The notes beneath the pieces are model-generated. The model made no database searches. It had not been told where the DNA came from and saw only the letters and a program-made list of their open reading frames with translations. From Selaginella tamariscina (Eukaryota; Streptophyta; Lycopodiopsida; Selaginellales; Selaginellaceae), in the NCBI GenBank assembly GCA_003024785.1, contig PUQB01000097.1:69804-133803 (forward strand): a stretch of 64,000 nt of DNA, read 5' to 3'. Shown here one piece after another: positions 12,901 to 25,200 of this stretch; within the stretch, counting starts at the first letter, position 1, and each line of letters opens with the position of its first letter. The translations under genes were made by a program, and so were the position numbers.

Positions 12901-13345
12901 TGTTACGGCCTCTAATTTATATTACCGATGTGAAATATATAGGGTCATGAATTTCACCAACCACTTCATGTGGTGTGGTGTAATGCATGGCTAAGAAAAC
13001 ACCGGTGACGATCTAACCCACGGGGCAAGGACCGGCTAACGACTAGAACCCCACCGGTAATTCAAATTGCTTGGGTCGGATGATCAATTGAATCGAAGTT
13101 AAATGTCATGTGCAGCGCTATCGGGAGGTAGTAACAGTAGTAATAGCAGTTAGTGGTTTAGCCGGGGGCATGGTGATATGTACCCCGCCAATCGGTTGGT
13201 GGGCCCTGGCGATGATGCAATCGGCCCAAGGAAAGCACCAATGTGCAATTGCGGGCGTTCGTGATGGGCCTCGGCCCACGATGCACCCCATCCGCGGCGA
13301 TATAGCTCTTCTAAGAACTAATCCACTTTAATCCCTCGTTTCTAT
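12901..13345. other. Isolated GC-rich block of unknown nature
   Basis: This block stands out from the AT-rich surroundings. It begins with TGTTACGGCC and contains several GGCCC/CGGCCCA motifs. A 73-codon ORF (13110-13331) lies in it but shows no known domain. The TG start and composition would fit a solo LTR, but I could not find a matching CA end with a target duplication, so I leave it unclassified. Confidence 0.4.
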
Positions 13346-13814
13346 ATTTTACATCCCGTTTTACTTATTTATTATTAAAATAAAATCTTACAGTTGAGAT
13401 TTTACATATGCAACCAGAATAAATTTTTCATAAAATAAACATTAAAACTGATTATCTTTTAAAGTTGGTTATGAACATTAAAATAAAAAAATTTGTACTT
13501 CGTTGGTTCATTGTGTTTAAAGTAACTAAATAATAATTTAAGGAGGAAAACAAAATAGTATTTAATATTTATATAATAAAGAATGTGAATGGGATATTTT
13601 AGATGTACAAAGTCTAATCTACCATGTTTGATAGTTATTTCTACATTATAAAGGATGAATAAATATCAATGTGCTTGTTTTTACATTGTAAAGATTAAGC
13701 AAATATTAATGTGTAATTGTGAAGATTTTATGAAAAATGAGATTATAAACAAGTCTTATGTGATATAAAAACATCTTTGTTTATGTACATCCATATTCAT
13801 TAAACATTTTTACC

Positions 13815-13943
13815 CAGTGTTTATATCCGTAGTCAAAAAATGCTACAGATTAATAATTAAATTAGATTAGTAATAAAAACTTTATTATTAATCTAATTTA
13901 ATTACTAATCTGTAGCATTTTTTAACTACGGGTTTAAACACTG
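13815..13943. mobile_element. Hairpin MITE, copy 2, with target duplication and empty site
   Basis: A 129-bp element that is almost a perfect palindrome. Its termini are CAGTGTTTA and TAAACACTG, and the inner motifs CCGTAGTCAAAAAATGCTACAG and its complement pair across a short centre. It is flanked by an exact 7-bp direct repeat TTTTACC at 13808-13814 and 13944-13950. The homologous site in the inverted arm (near 570-585) reads straight through with a single copy and no element. This fits a hAT-like non-autonomous transposon. Confidence 0.88.
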
Positions 13944-13950
13944 TTTTACC

Positions 13951-14990
13951 ATGTGTAAAGGTTATTAAAATGTTTTTAAAATAGTTTAATAATTATAATT
14001 TATTTAAATAACTTAATTTACTAAAATAAATACTTTAAAATTAATACATTTTTTATGGTTCTTTATGAATAGATTTTGTAAATAATGATAAATTTTTTTT
14101 ATTTCAAGCTTAAAAAAATTTAAATTCTGAAATATGTTCAAGGTTTGTTATGAACCTCATTTTGCTATAAATATTAAAAAACATAATTAAATTATAATTG
14201 ACTATAAATTTGTTTTTTGATTCAAATATTTATAACAAAAATTAATTGTTCTTTGTATAAAAAGTAATTAAGAAATTATGGACTATTTTAATCAATTATG
14301 ACTTAAAAGATAATATAAAAAACTTGTGAATGAATCACTTTAGTAGGGCAAAAATAAACTGTGTAAGGTAACTACGGTAAATACGTAGGTTACCCTAGTA
14401 ATTAAGGTATATACAAGGTTAATCCTATAATAATTTATTATGGGTTTATATGATAGTCCAAATATGATTAGGTATATACCTTTTATTTGTATATAAACTT
14501 TAACATAAATACAAAAGTTATGCCGAGTTTCTTTCTTTCTTTCTTTTTTATTTTTTTAATTTTTTTTTGACATGGAAAGGAATAAAGTATGTATTCATGT
14601 CAAGGTTTATATATACAAATAAAAGGTATATACTAATCATATTTGGATTATTATATAAATCCATAATAAATTATTTTATAATTATAAGATTAGCCCTATA
14701 TATACCTTAATTATTAGGATTTACCATAGTTACCTTACAACTTAAAGATTAATATTATTAATGTTGTATAATATGACACTACACTAGATTATATAAAATA
14801 TGTAAAACTTTGTTGATACATGTAAAGACAATTAACAATTTGTAAGTGAATTCAATTATCAAAAACATATTAAAATTAATATTAACTAGCATAATCACTA
14901 AAACTTTATATATTTGTGTAATAAAAATGAAAATTTAGTAATTAGAACTTGTAACCCCTAACATATAAAATCGTAAGGACACACATTTCT
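13951..14990. repeat. Right arm of the long inverted repeat
   Basis: Reverse complement of 1-600, interrupted by the hairpin element at about 14301-14755. Conserved landmarks include a block around ttttatggttctttat (near 14051) and one around cttgtaacccctaacat (near 14951). No coding sequence is seen. Confidence 0.75.
14362..14739. mobile_element. Long-hairpin MITE, about 380 bp
   Basis: The two halves are reverse complements over most of their length, with termini TGTAAGGTAACTACGGTAA and TTACCATAGTTACCTTACA and a CTTT-rich centre. Near-identical 16-bp direct repeats lie at 14301-14316 and 14740-14755. The inverted arm at about 235-255 carries that motif once without the insertion. No ORF is present. 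The family differs from that of the CAGTG element. The 45 bases between the left direct repeat and the hairpin are unexplained. Confidence 0.75.
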
Positions 14991-15740
14991 ATCATGCCTA
15001 GCTATAACATTTAAATTCATATTAAGCATATTTTTTAAAGTTAAAAGTTTGAAAAATAAAATAATATTTTTTTAAAATGGATTGTAAACAAATTGTAAAA
15101 GAAAATCTTAATTCATATTATTATTTAAATTCTTTATATATAGGCTCAAAGACCAAGCAAGTTTATAATAATAATAATTTAAAATTAAAATATTAATTAA
15201 TAATTTAATATTATAATCAATAATTTATCAATATTAACTGTTGTATTTTTATTGTAAATTTTAAAGAAAGTATTTTTTAATGTAAGCTAGAAATTATCAT
15301 CGAATTCACTGTTGAAATATTAAATGCATTATACATTATTCACGATTTAAATAAACATTATACAGTCAAAAATCACTATTATTTTATTTTCAAAAAGTAA
15401 TACTTTTTACTTTTTTCTAATGTTAAATTTAAATAAAAAGATTTATTGAATTAAATATGTTGAACATAGTAAATTCACAATTTATATAAAGACTGTATTA
15501 ATTATAATATTTAATTTGATATTGATAGTAAATCAATGCAATTTTAAATGAAAATTAAAAATCCGAGCCAGTCGCCAATGGAATATTTTCGTCACCCGTT
15601 TCAAGGCATGATGCTGTAAAAATGATATCACGACTTTGTGTTAAAAGGTGACACTTGTTGGCCCCAAAGTTGTTATCAACATGTAAGCAAGTCTGAGTCG
15701 GAGAGAGAGTAAAATCATAACATATGTATTTGTAAGTATA
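14991..15740. other. AT-rich spacer, nothing recognised
   Basis: About 750 bases of AT-rich sequence without coding or structural signal. From about 15750 it becomes the 3' flank of PLATZ unit E. Confidence 0.5.
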
Positions 15741-16403
15741 TATGTGTGTGTGCATGTGTTATGTATATATGCGGATGTCACGTTGGAACGCATTCGTTAG
15801 TTTTCCATATGTACGTCCACACCGTATCATTTGTAACAAGTATTTCAGCATATTTTATTTTATATAATACATACTTTACACATTTACCTATCTGCGTATA
15901 TGCAAGGGAAGACGTCCAGTGTACACCTCCCTTTCATTTTCATTATATTAAGTGTTTTGAATTTTGCAAATGCTAAAGACCAAAGTAAAAAGATGTAAAT
16001 ATTATAATATATATATTTATATATAATCATTTACATACATGAGATGCATTAATTTTGATTTATCCTCAATTGTATATAAGATATAAAATTAATTATTTAT
16101 AAAGGGCTCTATATTGGAATCCACCGACTCTGAACAAGTTATAAGAATTCTAGAAGGAAATAAAGCGTAGATACTTCATGTATGTGTAAGTGTGTGTGTG
16201 TGTAAAAGAGTGAAACAGAGAGAGGTGCATATGCATATAACATGCACAAGTGCCTGCATATACAAACATCTTAGAATGCACTATTTGGTTTTTTATTTTC
16301 TAACCTTATAGTAAAATGCATACACACACACACATATCTGTGTGCATGTGCGTGTGCGCGCGCATATGTTGTGTTCTTAATTTTTATACATATTAATAAT
16401 TTA

Positions 16404-16838
16404 TTAATTAAAATAGTGTTTGTACAATTGTGCACAAATATTCATCGTTTTGGCTGCTTTTGCTGAAGGTATGAAATCTGCTTCACAGTTCTTCCTTTTC
16501 TTAGATGGTGCCTCTAAAGAGGATGTGACTTCTTCACCAAGTTTGTAGTTAAGCAAGACAATGAAACTTACAGGCACTCGTGACGTCGCTACACTACTCA
16601 CATGGTATACCGTACCCACCGAGATGCTATTCCTGTTGATGTCAACAAGAATATTTATCTCATACTTTAGAACTGATACATGCTCCATTGTCATCTTGAT
16701 ATAGATCAACGAATGGTCGTGGTAATTTAACACCTTGCGAGGATACACAAGATCCTCACAAGTACAACATAAAATTATCCCAGGTGTTGCCCGACGACAT
16801 GTGTTTTTGATGGTAACCTCTATTTCCTCCATCTCCAT
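16404..16838 (-). pseudogene. PLATZ-type copy E, zinc ligands lost
   Basis: An open frame of 144 codons on the minus strand. It retains the CCTCEDL stretch and the HDHSLIYIKM segment, but the expected VCPHK is VYPRK and the second cysteine block (CEQC...CCLACK) is deleted or out of frame. The C-terminal GEEVTSSLEAPSKKRK matches copy B. The N-terminal QNC motif is also missing. The frame is open, but the loss of several zinc ligands argues against a working PLATZ domain. Its 3' flank (to about 15760) matches that of copy B. Confidence 0.65.
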
Positions 16839-16859
16839 CTTAAACCTAATTTAATTTTA

Positions 16860-17160
16860 AAAAACCCTTAAATTGTGAACTCCCAAAGTTTTTGGATTTC
16901 GTATACGCAGGAATGCTATGCAATTGAGGATATAAATCAAGATTCAGCACTGGACGATCGTGGTTGTAAATGATAGTGACTATCAGGTACTAATCTTACA
17001 CACACACAATTCAATATACATAATACATATAATACATTTTCTTACCGGGATCATGGAAACACTGTGATTAGCTCGTCCAGTGTGGTTTGGTGAGTCAAAG
17101 GCCAGGAAAGGCGCACAGATGACATTATCAAGCTGGAGCTGTCCTATTAGTAGTCCAACT
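16860..17160 (-). other. Exon-like segments of uncertain origin
   Basis: On the minus strand, 17050-17135 reads like an exon ending in a good GTAAGA donor, and 16915-17000 like a second one. 16860-17000 is repeated at about 26340-26450 in the same orientation. I do not recognise the encoded peptides. They may be remnants of a gene or a part of the repeat. Confidence 0.3.
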
Positions 17161-17950
17161 GACTTTTAACAATTCAGACTACGTTTAAGAAAATGAAGAG
17201 TAAGCTCGTGTGGGAGATGATGGTGTAGGTGAGAGAGAAAAAGAGAAAGAGATAACATATTGTTGATGATTAAGCTTATACACATCCATACACAGTTGCA
17301 TGTACATATAGACAGACACACATATTACATAACATGAAGATAAGAAAATGCCTTCAAAACAAGATATTACAGACAATATTCATTTTATATGGATACACAG
17401 ACATGCACATGAATATATAGATACATACACACACATATTCATATATGATAAAAAAGAGAACTGTGCATATTTATACATATACATTTAGAGAGAGACAAAA
17501 GAGAACGCTTTCACATTTCAATTAGTGATAATTAATTAAATTAAAACCAAGGAAAAACATGTGTTTTACAAAACATTACATATAACAAATTGAAATGCAT
17601 TAATCCTGAAGGTCTTTTTAATTTATATCTTGTAAATGCAATAAAATCATTTAGTTAATTAATGGTAGTGGCTACATTATAGGAAGTATGTACTTAAACA
17701 CATAGACACATTTTATTTACACAAGTATATGTAATTAAACATACAACACATTTTTATTTACTCACGATTGATTTCTTGTATACACATTTCCTAGTCTTGC
17801 TATCTGAATCGGACGTGTAATAATTCAATGCATTAGGTTGTGACTAATCAACAGTCTTGTTGTGCCATCTTCATTTTTAAAGTCATTAAAACTCTGGACA
17901 AGTTTAAGCAACAGTTAAAATGGGAATTTAAATGAACCACCTATTTAGAA

Positions 17951-19747
17951 TTAGGCTTCAGTTTCAGCATGAAGCTTATTGAGAGAATCAACTTGAGACT
18001 CAGGAACAGAATCTTGACAATCGAACTCCATGTCCAAGTTAAATGACTGCATAACAAAATTCTGCGTGTGCGTGTGTGCGTGCGTGCGTGTGCGTGTTAT
18101 TACCTGATAGTTGTCAGCACTATCAACTACAACACTCTGTCCCCGTTCTCTAATGACTCAAACTGTCCAAACTGTCCAAATGTAGCTTGGCCTCCAACAC
18201 GCATTCCTGACATAAGCATTCCTACATAAACGAGTTTCTTTGTAAGTGTATAGAGAGAGCCAGAGAGAGAGAGGGAGAGATGTGCGTGTGCGTAGGTGCA
18301 CATATATTTATACCATATTATGCATGCATATCCCGGCTTCTGATATTTAATAAACATTTATAAACTAATCGTTAGGGTTTTTAGGGTGTATCACCTTGGT
18401 TAAACTCAATATTGGACTAAACATAAAAGTGCCCTGATCTCCAACATAGTACCCTGACGACCGGGAACAAAATGCTTCATTTTCAGCATCTTCTCTGCAT
18501 TCGTATAACACATATTAAGTGGCACACCCACGTACGTTAACACACAGTAACCTACTTGATTATCTCAGCATCCTTCTGAAGCCAAGAGGTACCCAATGCA
18601 GAAAGCTCATGCTAGAACAGTAGTACAAAAGAATTCAAAAGAAAAGAAAAATTAGTTATAAGAAGACTTACATTAATATAACTGCACACCTCTTTCATGT
18701 TATAATCAAGTATTTGGAGCTGATGCTGTTAAAATCAAAACCAACAACGTTAACCACGCACAATCACAGTACGTGTGTGTACACGTACCTTCCGTAACCG
18801 TATTTTGTCAATGGTAGTTTGTACTTGCAGCTCCATTTGCATAAGTTCTTCATAACTGAGTGGATCTAGATCACCATCATCCCCTTCAAACAGCCTTCAA
18901 AAACCGTAGTTAATACTAATTATTATTTCATTAAGTCATTATTAAATAAATAATAACATGCATTACAACCTCAAACGCCTCTGAGCATTCTTCGTTTTCA
19001 TGCCGAAGCCTAGTTAACTCCTCTTGTGCAAGCTGAAATATGAATGTAGGTCTTCCATTGTAGCATATGAATAAAAAGTTAAGCTAATCACCTCCATGGT
19101 ACAATCTCCTTTCATATCGTAAATTGGCATGTTGAACCTGGAAACAAACATTTGGATGAGTAACTGTAATAAATGTGTGTGTGCGTGCGTGTTGTGTGTG
19201 TGAGACCTCGAGTAGTTCCCTGTGTCAGGTTCCCCTTTCATCTTCCGTATAGCTCTGTTGAGTTGCTGCAAGTAATATAATTTTTTCAGAAATATCGAGA
19301 ATAAAAACGCAATCGCTACCTGTAAGTTCTCCATTTTCCTGTAAATTAACAAATTAAAACGACAGAAATTGATATGATTTCTTTATGAATACCAAACCTT
19401 TTGATTCGCTCTCCTTCAGGGACATTTGCATAACGTGATATAATCTCTTCAACCCTGATTATTTAAATAACAAAATAGAATCAAACTCAACAGATGAAGA
19501 AGAGGCTAATAATAACTAAAAACATTATTAGACTGTTTAATAAAATGTATAAAAAAGCAAACCTGGAGTTAGTTGCATATTGAGTAAGCTTATTCCCTGG
19601 AGAGAACATGATAAGAGCTACATCTATGTCACATAGTGTGGCCAGCTCCTGTGCTTTCTTGATAAGTCCAGCTTTCCTTTTTGCAAATGTAACAAGCCTG
19701 TTGTTAGTGTTCTCAATCCTCTTGATCTCTAGCTTCACTCTCCCCAT
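17951..19747 (-). CDS. MIKC*-type MADS-box transcription factor (AGL66/AGL104-like)
   Basis: DNA-binding regulator of the MIKC* class, which acts as dimers in the nucleus and is known for gametophyte functions in land plants. The start is the ATG at 19747. Exon 1 (19563-19747) encodes the MADS domain: [13 protein letters not shown], then [18 protein letters not shown] and VALIMFSP. Next comes [19 protein letters not shown] (exon 2, about 19399-19456), typical of MIKC* proteins. Short K-domain exons follow with [27 protein letters not shown] and [32 protein letters not shown] (18792-18895). The acidic C-terminal exon ends at TAA 17951-17953. About 12 exons in all. In the exon at 18127-18225 the frame closes after a GGGG run, whereas a frame one base away runs on to the donor, so an indel is suspected. 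A telo-box (19994-20002) lies 250 bp upstream. The class is certain; the exact orthologue is not. Confidence 0.9.
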
Positions 19748-19879
19748 CAGGAATACACACCCAATCACACACTTAATTACACCTAAATGCAAGCTCTGGG
19801 GATGCCTGTAAGCCACTAATCTAGTTAAAAAGCTCTGAGCGCTCTGTATGTAGCTTTTCCTGAAAAACTGCACACTCCA

Positions 19880-20690
19880 TTATAAGTGGGATATCCCACT
19901 TTTGTAGGCTACAACTCAGTTTCAAAGCTAAATGGCATTTTACACTGGTAAATGATAATAGGTCAATACTAAATAAAACTAAGTTCCAAAGTGTTTAGGG
20001 TTCTGCACAAATTACAAGTACAAAACACTCTGTACTATTATTGAGAAGAATTAGTAACTATTTAATTCAATTGGCCTGTGGTGTGTATTATTTATTATAC
20101 ATTACATTAACTCAATTATGTAAATTCTTTCTTTAGTAATGTGTGGTTGGTTGCTCTCTATACACACGTGTATGTAAATAAAAGAGAAAACCATACTTTG
20201 TGTAGTTATATATCCATTGTATATTTATTATTAAAATAAATAATTAATTTTCTATTTACTTAATTAATACTCATTTTTAAGAATACTAAGTTTAAATTCG
20301 TCTTGATTTAAATACAATTAGAACTTTGAAATAACATACTTTTTCATTTTAAATAGATTATGCAAAGCATAGAAGTCCACATTAAAGTACTTAAATAATA
20401 ACTTATAAAATCATCCCTTTAATTAAACATATTTACACATGTTTGGAGGATTAGCTTAATAACCTTAACTTATCTTGTTTATTAAGTATGTCTTATTTTT
20501 ATTTGTTTGTTTATCATGAACGGCCATTGTCCAACTATTATTAGGCGAGATGGAAGAAAGCAAAGAATGGGTGCTAGTAGATGCCCTCAAAACCAAAGAA
20601 ACGAAGGCTGGTGCATCCTCCAAACGAGGGGCAGGGGTAACACATGCACTAACTGTTTATTTTTTAAATTGGTGTCAAATTTAAAGTGAC
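19880..20690. other. MADS upstream region, no other gene
   Basis: Holds the presumptive promoter of the MADS gene (telo-box TTTAGGGTT at 19994-20002) and then AT-rich sequence. The short plus-strand ORF at 20507-20689 has no recognisable product. Confidence 0.5.
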
Positions 20691-21059
20691 ACTAATTTAG
20701 ACGACACGGTATAATGTTTAAGGCACACCCTTTGGTTATCTTTATGGTTTTTAAATTTCATTTGACAGTTATTCCTTAAATTTCATCAAATGATTATCTT
20801 AAATTTAATTTAATAGTTATCCTAAATTTATGTGGATTAAAAGTTAACTCAAAGATAAATTAATTAAGTTAAAAATAATAATTAAGTTAAAGGTCAAATT
20901 AAAGATAACAATTGGGTTTAAGCCGAACTTAGAATAAACTTGCCATGTTAAAGACAATACTTGGATTAAGGAGTAAATTAGGAGCTTAAGATTTAATTAA
21001 GTATAAAAATTGGGTTAGGGGGAAAACAATTGGGTTACGAAAAATAATTAAATTAAGGG

Positions 21060-22560
21060 TCTAGAATAATTCGAGTAGACTTTAGGATCTTATCTCAATA
21101 GATTTAAACATGCTCATGTCTTAACCTCACTAAGAAGACATGCTTTGCAAATACTTTCATAACAAAGCTAATGCATTATGACTTACCTCTTAAGAAATCA
21201 CTCTAGTTTGGGAGCCTTTACTATGAGTATGACTAACCCTTAAGAGTTTGAGTGAGTGGCCAAGTCATACCTTAGACCAAGGGTTAATATTTAATGAGGA
21301 TAGAAATGTGCCATATAAGGACATAAGTGTGCACCTTAGTAAACATGAATGTCTTGCTAAACAAACTCCATAAGGCCAGGTTTGGATAACATTAAGTATA
21401 CAACCTCATAAAATGCCTTACGAAAAGGGTTCTTAATAATGAGTTTAGGTTGCTCAACCTCTGAATCTCAAGAAGAATACCCTTATGTTAATAACACACC
21501 TAGTTATGAGCCCTAACCTTTCTTGAGTCGATGCCCAAGGCTTAGCACCCTGATGTGAGCATAAGTACACCTACTAAAGTATTCAACCCTCGACATTAAG
21601 CACATGAGACAATCCCAAAGGGTGTGCTTTGGCATTGTATCGTGTGCCATCTAGCCTAGTGTCACATCTTCATGTGACACTATTTTTACTCCTCAAATTC
21701 AAAAGTTACATTTGGTGCCATGAATGTGACTCTCAGATGCCAACTCTAAAACCCTTTTATGAACCCTTAGGAACTTGGTAAAGAAAATTTGTAAGCCAAG
21801 ATCCCATGGCCATAATTGAACAAGGACACGAATCTGCCATGTTTAATTATAAGTGTTGTTCTTAGCTTAATATAGAGGAGAAGTTGGAGACATGCCTCAA
21901 CCTTTGATTTTTAAAATGTGCAGTTTAACAAGAAGATATGACACTGTTTCTGCTCCTCAAATTCAAAAGTTACATTCGATGCCATGAACGTGATTCTCAA
22001 ATGACAACTCTAGAACCTTTTATGAACCCTTAGGAATTTGATAAAGAAAACTTGTAAGTCAAGATCCCACGGCCACAATTGAACAAGTACACAAATTTGC
22101 CATGTTTAACTATAAGTGTTGTTCTTAGCTTAATATAGAGGAGAGGTTAGAGACATGCCTCAACATTTGACCTTTAAAATGTGCAGTTTGACAAGACTTC
22201 CCAAGTATGGATTTACCATCGTTAAGGGTATGTTGCCATGAAGGTAGGACGTACTTCTATCGTTTGGAATTTAAGGCTGCACAATAGATGGTTGTGCCTT
22301 AATGGCACAAGCTAAAATTTACATCAATATAAGAATAACGAGCTTAATTATAAATCCATGAACTCTCAGTACATATACTATTTAATATATGTGACAAAGC
22401 CCTCTTGTTTTCCTGTTTTGTAAAGTGGGATAGCACGGAATATCATTCTCATTTGTAAGTTTAATTTAATGACTCATCAACCCCTAAACCCTAACCTAAG
22501 GGGTTTAGGACCATGGGGTTAAGACAACCCTAGGATTAAGTCAATGCTAGACATGTCGAA
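21060..22560. repeat. Dispersed repeat R1, copy 2 (AT-shifted, with 264-bp tandem duplication)
   Basis: Collinear with 840-2080 in the same orientation. Most differences are C-to-T or G-to-A relative to copy 1. A segment of about 264 bp is present twice in tandem: the landmark cctcaaattcaaaagttaca begins at 21691 and again at 21955. Copy 1 has it once. No ORF of interest survives. Confidence 0.75.
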
Positions 22561-22599
22561 CTCATTGGAACCAACCGGGAAACAAAAAACTAAAATAAG

Positions 22600-25200
22600 A
22601 GTTTTTTAAATGAAAGTGTTAGCTTCGTTTAAAATTTTCTTTAAATACTTAATTACACCCAACTAGATCATCACTAAATACCTAAGTGCATTAAACGGGC
22701 CTATTTCCTCAATATGAAGAGCTTGTTAACATAATTTGATAAGTAACAATTAACGTCTAAAGTAAAGATAAATTATAGTAAAAATTATGACAATATAGTT
22801 CTTATCATTAATCTGATAAATTTATTTCTAAATTGATCCCTTAACCCAGTTATTATCCTTAACTTGATGAGTTTATCTCTATCCTCATTGTTATTCTTAA
22901 TATGGTGAATTTATTCTTAAACTCTTATGTTTATCATATTTAGGCTTAACTATTTAATGACCCTTAACCTTTTATTCTTAAGTTAAATCCTTAACCTCAT
23001 AAGTTGGACCTTAACCTAATTATTATCTTTAACCTAGTGGGTTTATTTCTAAATTGTATTTAACTATTTAATAATTATTATTTTTAACCTAGTGAGTTTA
23101 TCTCTAGATTGAATCCTTAACCTGGCTTAATTATTTAATAACCCTTAACCTAGTGAGTTTATCTCTAGATTGAATCCTTAACCTGGCCTTAATTATTTAA
23201 TAACTCTTAACCTAATGAGTTTACCCTTAACCCAATTATTATCCTTCATTTAATGCAATGTTAATGTATTGTTCCAATGACCCAATAATGCTACTTGGGT
23301 TTAAAATTTAAAATGGTCATTGATGAGTATTAATGACTCATATTTAAGATTTAAGATGACCATTGAATATGATTTAGGATGGCCATTCAAATTTATTATT
23401 TAAAATAGCTATTGAATAGAATTTAAGATGATTGTTGAGTATGATTTAAAATGGTTATTAAGGGTGTTCATGACAAACACACAAACACACACGTATTATA
23501 TAAAATGTATACATACCCACTATTGGTGAAATTATTTAATAATAATTTATTAGTTAATGGTCCCTTAAAGTAATTATTATATGTAACTTAATTAAATTCT
23601 TAGGTTTAACCAGTTACCCTTAACCTAATTATATTCTTAACCTAGTGAGTTTATTTCTAAGTTGGACCTTTATCTTTAATTTGATGATTATCGAGTTGTT
23701 ATTCTTAATCTTATGAATTTATATTTAAATTCCTATGCATAGGCTTAACTATTTAACAACCTTTTAACTCAATTATTATCTTTAATCTAATGAGTTTACT
23801 CCTAAGTAAGACCCTGCACCTCCCATATTTACTCATGCATGTTTAACCTGTTGTTATTCTTAACATTCAACACTCTTATTTACTTATCAGGATATATGGA
23901 CCCTTAACCCAATTGTTATTTTTAACTTGGTGAGTTTATCCCTAAACTGGACCCTTAGACCTTATTATTATTTATCCCTAAATTATACTTTTAACCCTTA
24001 ACCTAACGAGTTTATCCCTAAGTTAAACTTTTAACCTAGTCATTATTTTTAATCTGATCCTTAACCTCGTAAATTTATAATTAAGTTGGATTTTAAGCTT
24101 ATTTAAGCATATGAGTCAAACTCTTGGGGTCGTCTTGAAAAACTTAGCACTACTCACATAATGTGTGAAAGCCGGATGTCCACTTAACAACCACATGTTG
24201 TTACGTGTTGGTAAAATTTTGACATATGTTAAAGGTCTATTAATTAATAAACTATTATAAATAATTAAGCCCACCAATGATAAACAGGTGTGTATTAATC
24301 TTGTATAATAATAAGTTTATTCAATGTGTGTGTCTCTATGTTTGTTTGTCATTAATGCACCATCAACGGCCATCTTAAATTCTATTTAATAGTTATCCTA
24401 AAAATCTATATGTCAATTATCTTAAAATTGGTTATTCTAACTCACAAGGTTAAGGTGGGTTATAGATTAAACTTAAGGATAATAATTGAGTTAAAAGTTA
24501 TGTTAAAGATAATAATTAAGTTTAAAAATAAACTTATTAAGTTAAATATAATAATTAATTTAAGGGTCTAACTTAAGAGATAAACTCACCAAGTTAAGAA
24601 TAATATTTGAGTTAAAGGTCTAGCTTGGGACTGAAAGTTAAAGGTCGAATTTAAATTAAACTTTAGGGTTCAACTCAGGATATTAAGGATAACAACTAGG
24701 TTAAAGGGGTTAAGAGTGAGAATAAACTCACTAGGTTAAGTATAACAACATATATGAAAACCTAAAAAATTAAGTTTATGAATAAACTCATCATATTAAA
24801 AATAACAATTGAGTTAAGGGTTCAACTTAAAAATAAATTCATTATATTAAGAATAATAATGAATTAAAGATCTAATTTAATAATAAACCCATATATTAAG
24901 AATAACAATTGGTTAAGGGTTCAACTTAGAAATAAACTCATTATATTAATAAGATATAAGAATAACAATTGAATTAAATGTCTAATTTAAAGATAATCTC
25001 ACCAAGGTAAAGATAATAATTTAGTTTATGAAAAAAATTATTAAATTAAGGATAATAACTAATTAAGAGAGAATAAAACTAAGTTAAGAATCATTAAATA
25101 ATTAAGCCCAAAACTTAAAAACTTAAATATAAGCTCATCAAGAATAATAATGGAGTAAATAATAAATTATTATTAAATGGTTAAACCCAGGTTTAAACTA
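22600..25200. repeat. Compound degenerate minisatellite in inverted arrangement
   Basis: From about 22830 to 24110 the plus strand repeats a motif like CTTAACCTAGTGAGTTTATC, spaced irregularly at roughly 50-60 bases. From about 24430 to 25190 the reverse complement of the same motif repeats (GATAAACTCACTAGGTTAAG-like). A second motif, ATGGCCATT/AAGATGACCATTGA, is tandem at 23280-23480 and inverted at 24360-24400. A similar small block lies at 20720-21060. No coding signal. Confidence 0.75.

Noticed and set aside
13110..13331. 73-codon ORF in the GC-rich block as a gene
   Set aside because: No recognisable domain, no splice context, and the block looks like an isolated repeat fragment.
12901..13407. 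Solo LTR starting TGTTACGGCC
   Set aside because: No CA end with a matching 5-bp duplication was found, and no second copy lies in the window.
22600..25200. Interstitial telomere array
   Set aside because: The core is TTAACC with long variable spacers, not tandem TTTAGGG, so telomere origin is not supported.
22600..25200. CRISPR-like array
   Set aside because: Units are degenerate with no constant repeat/unique spacer pattern, and the genome is eukaryotic.
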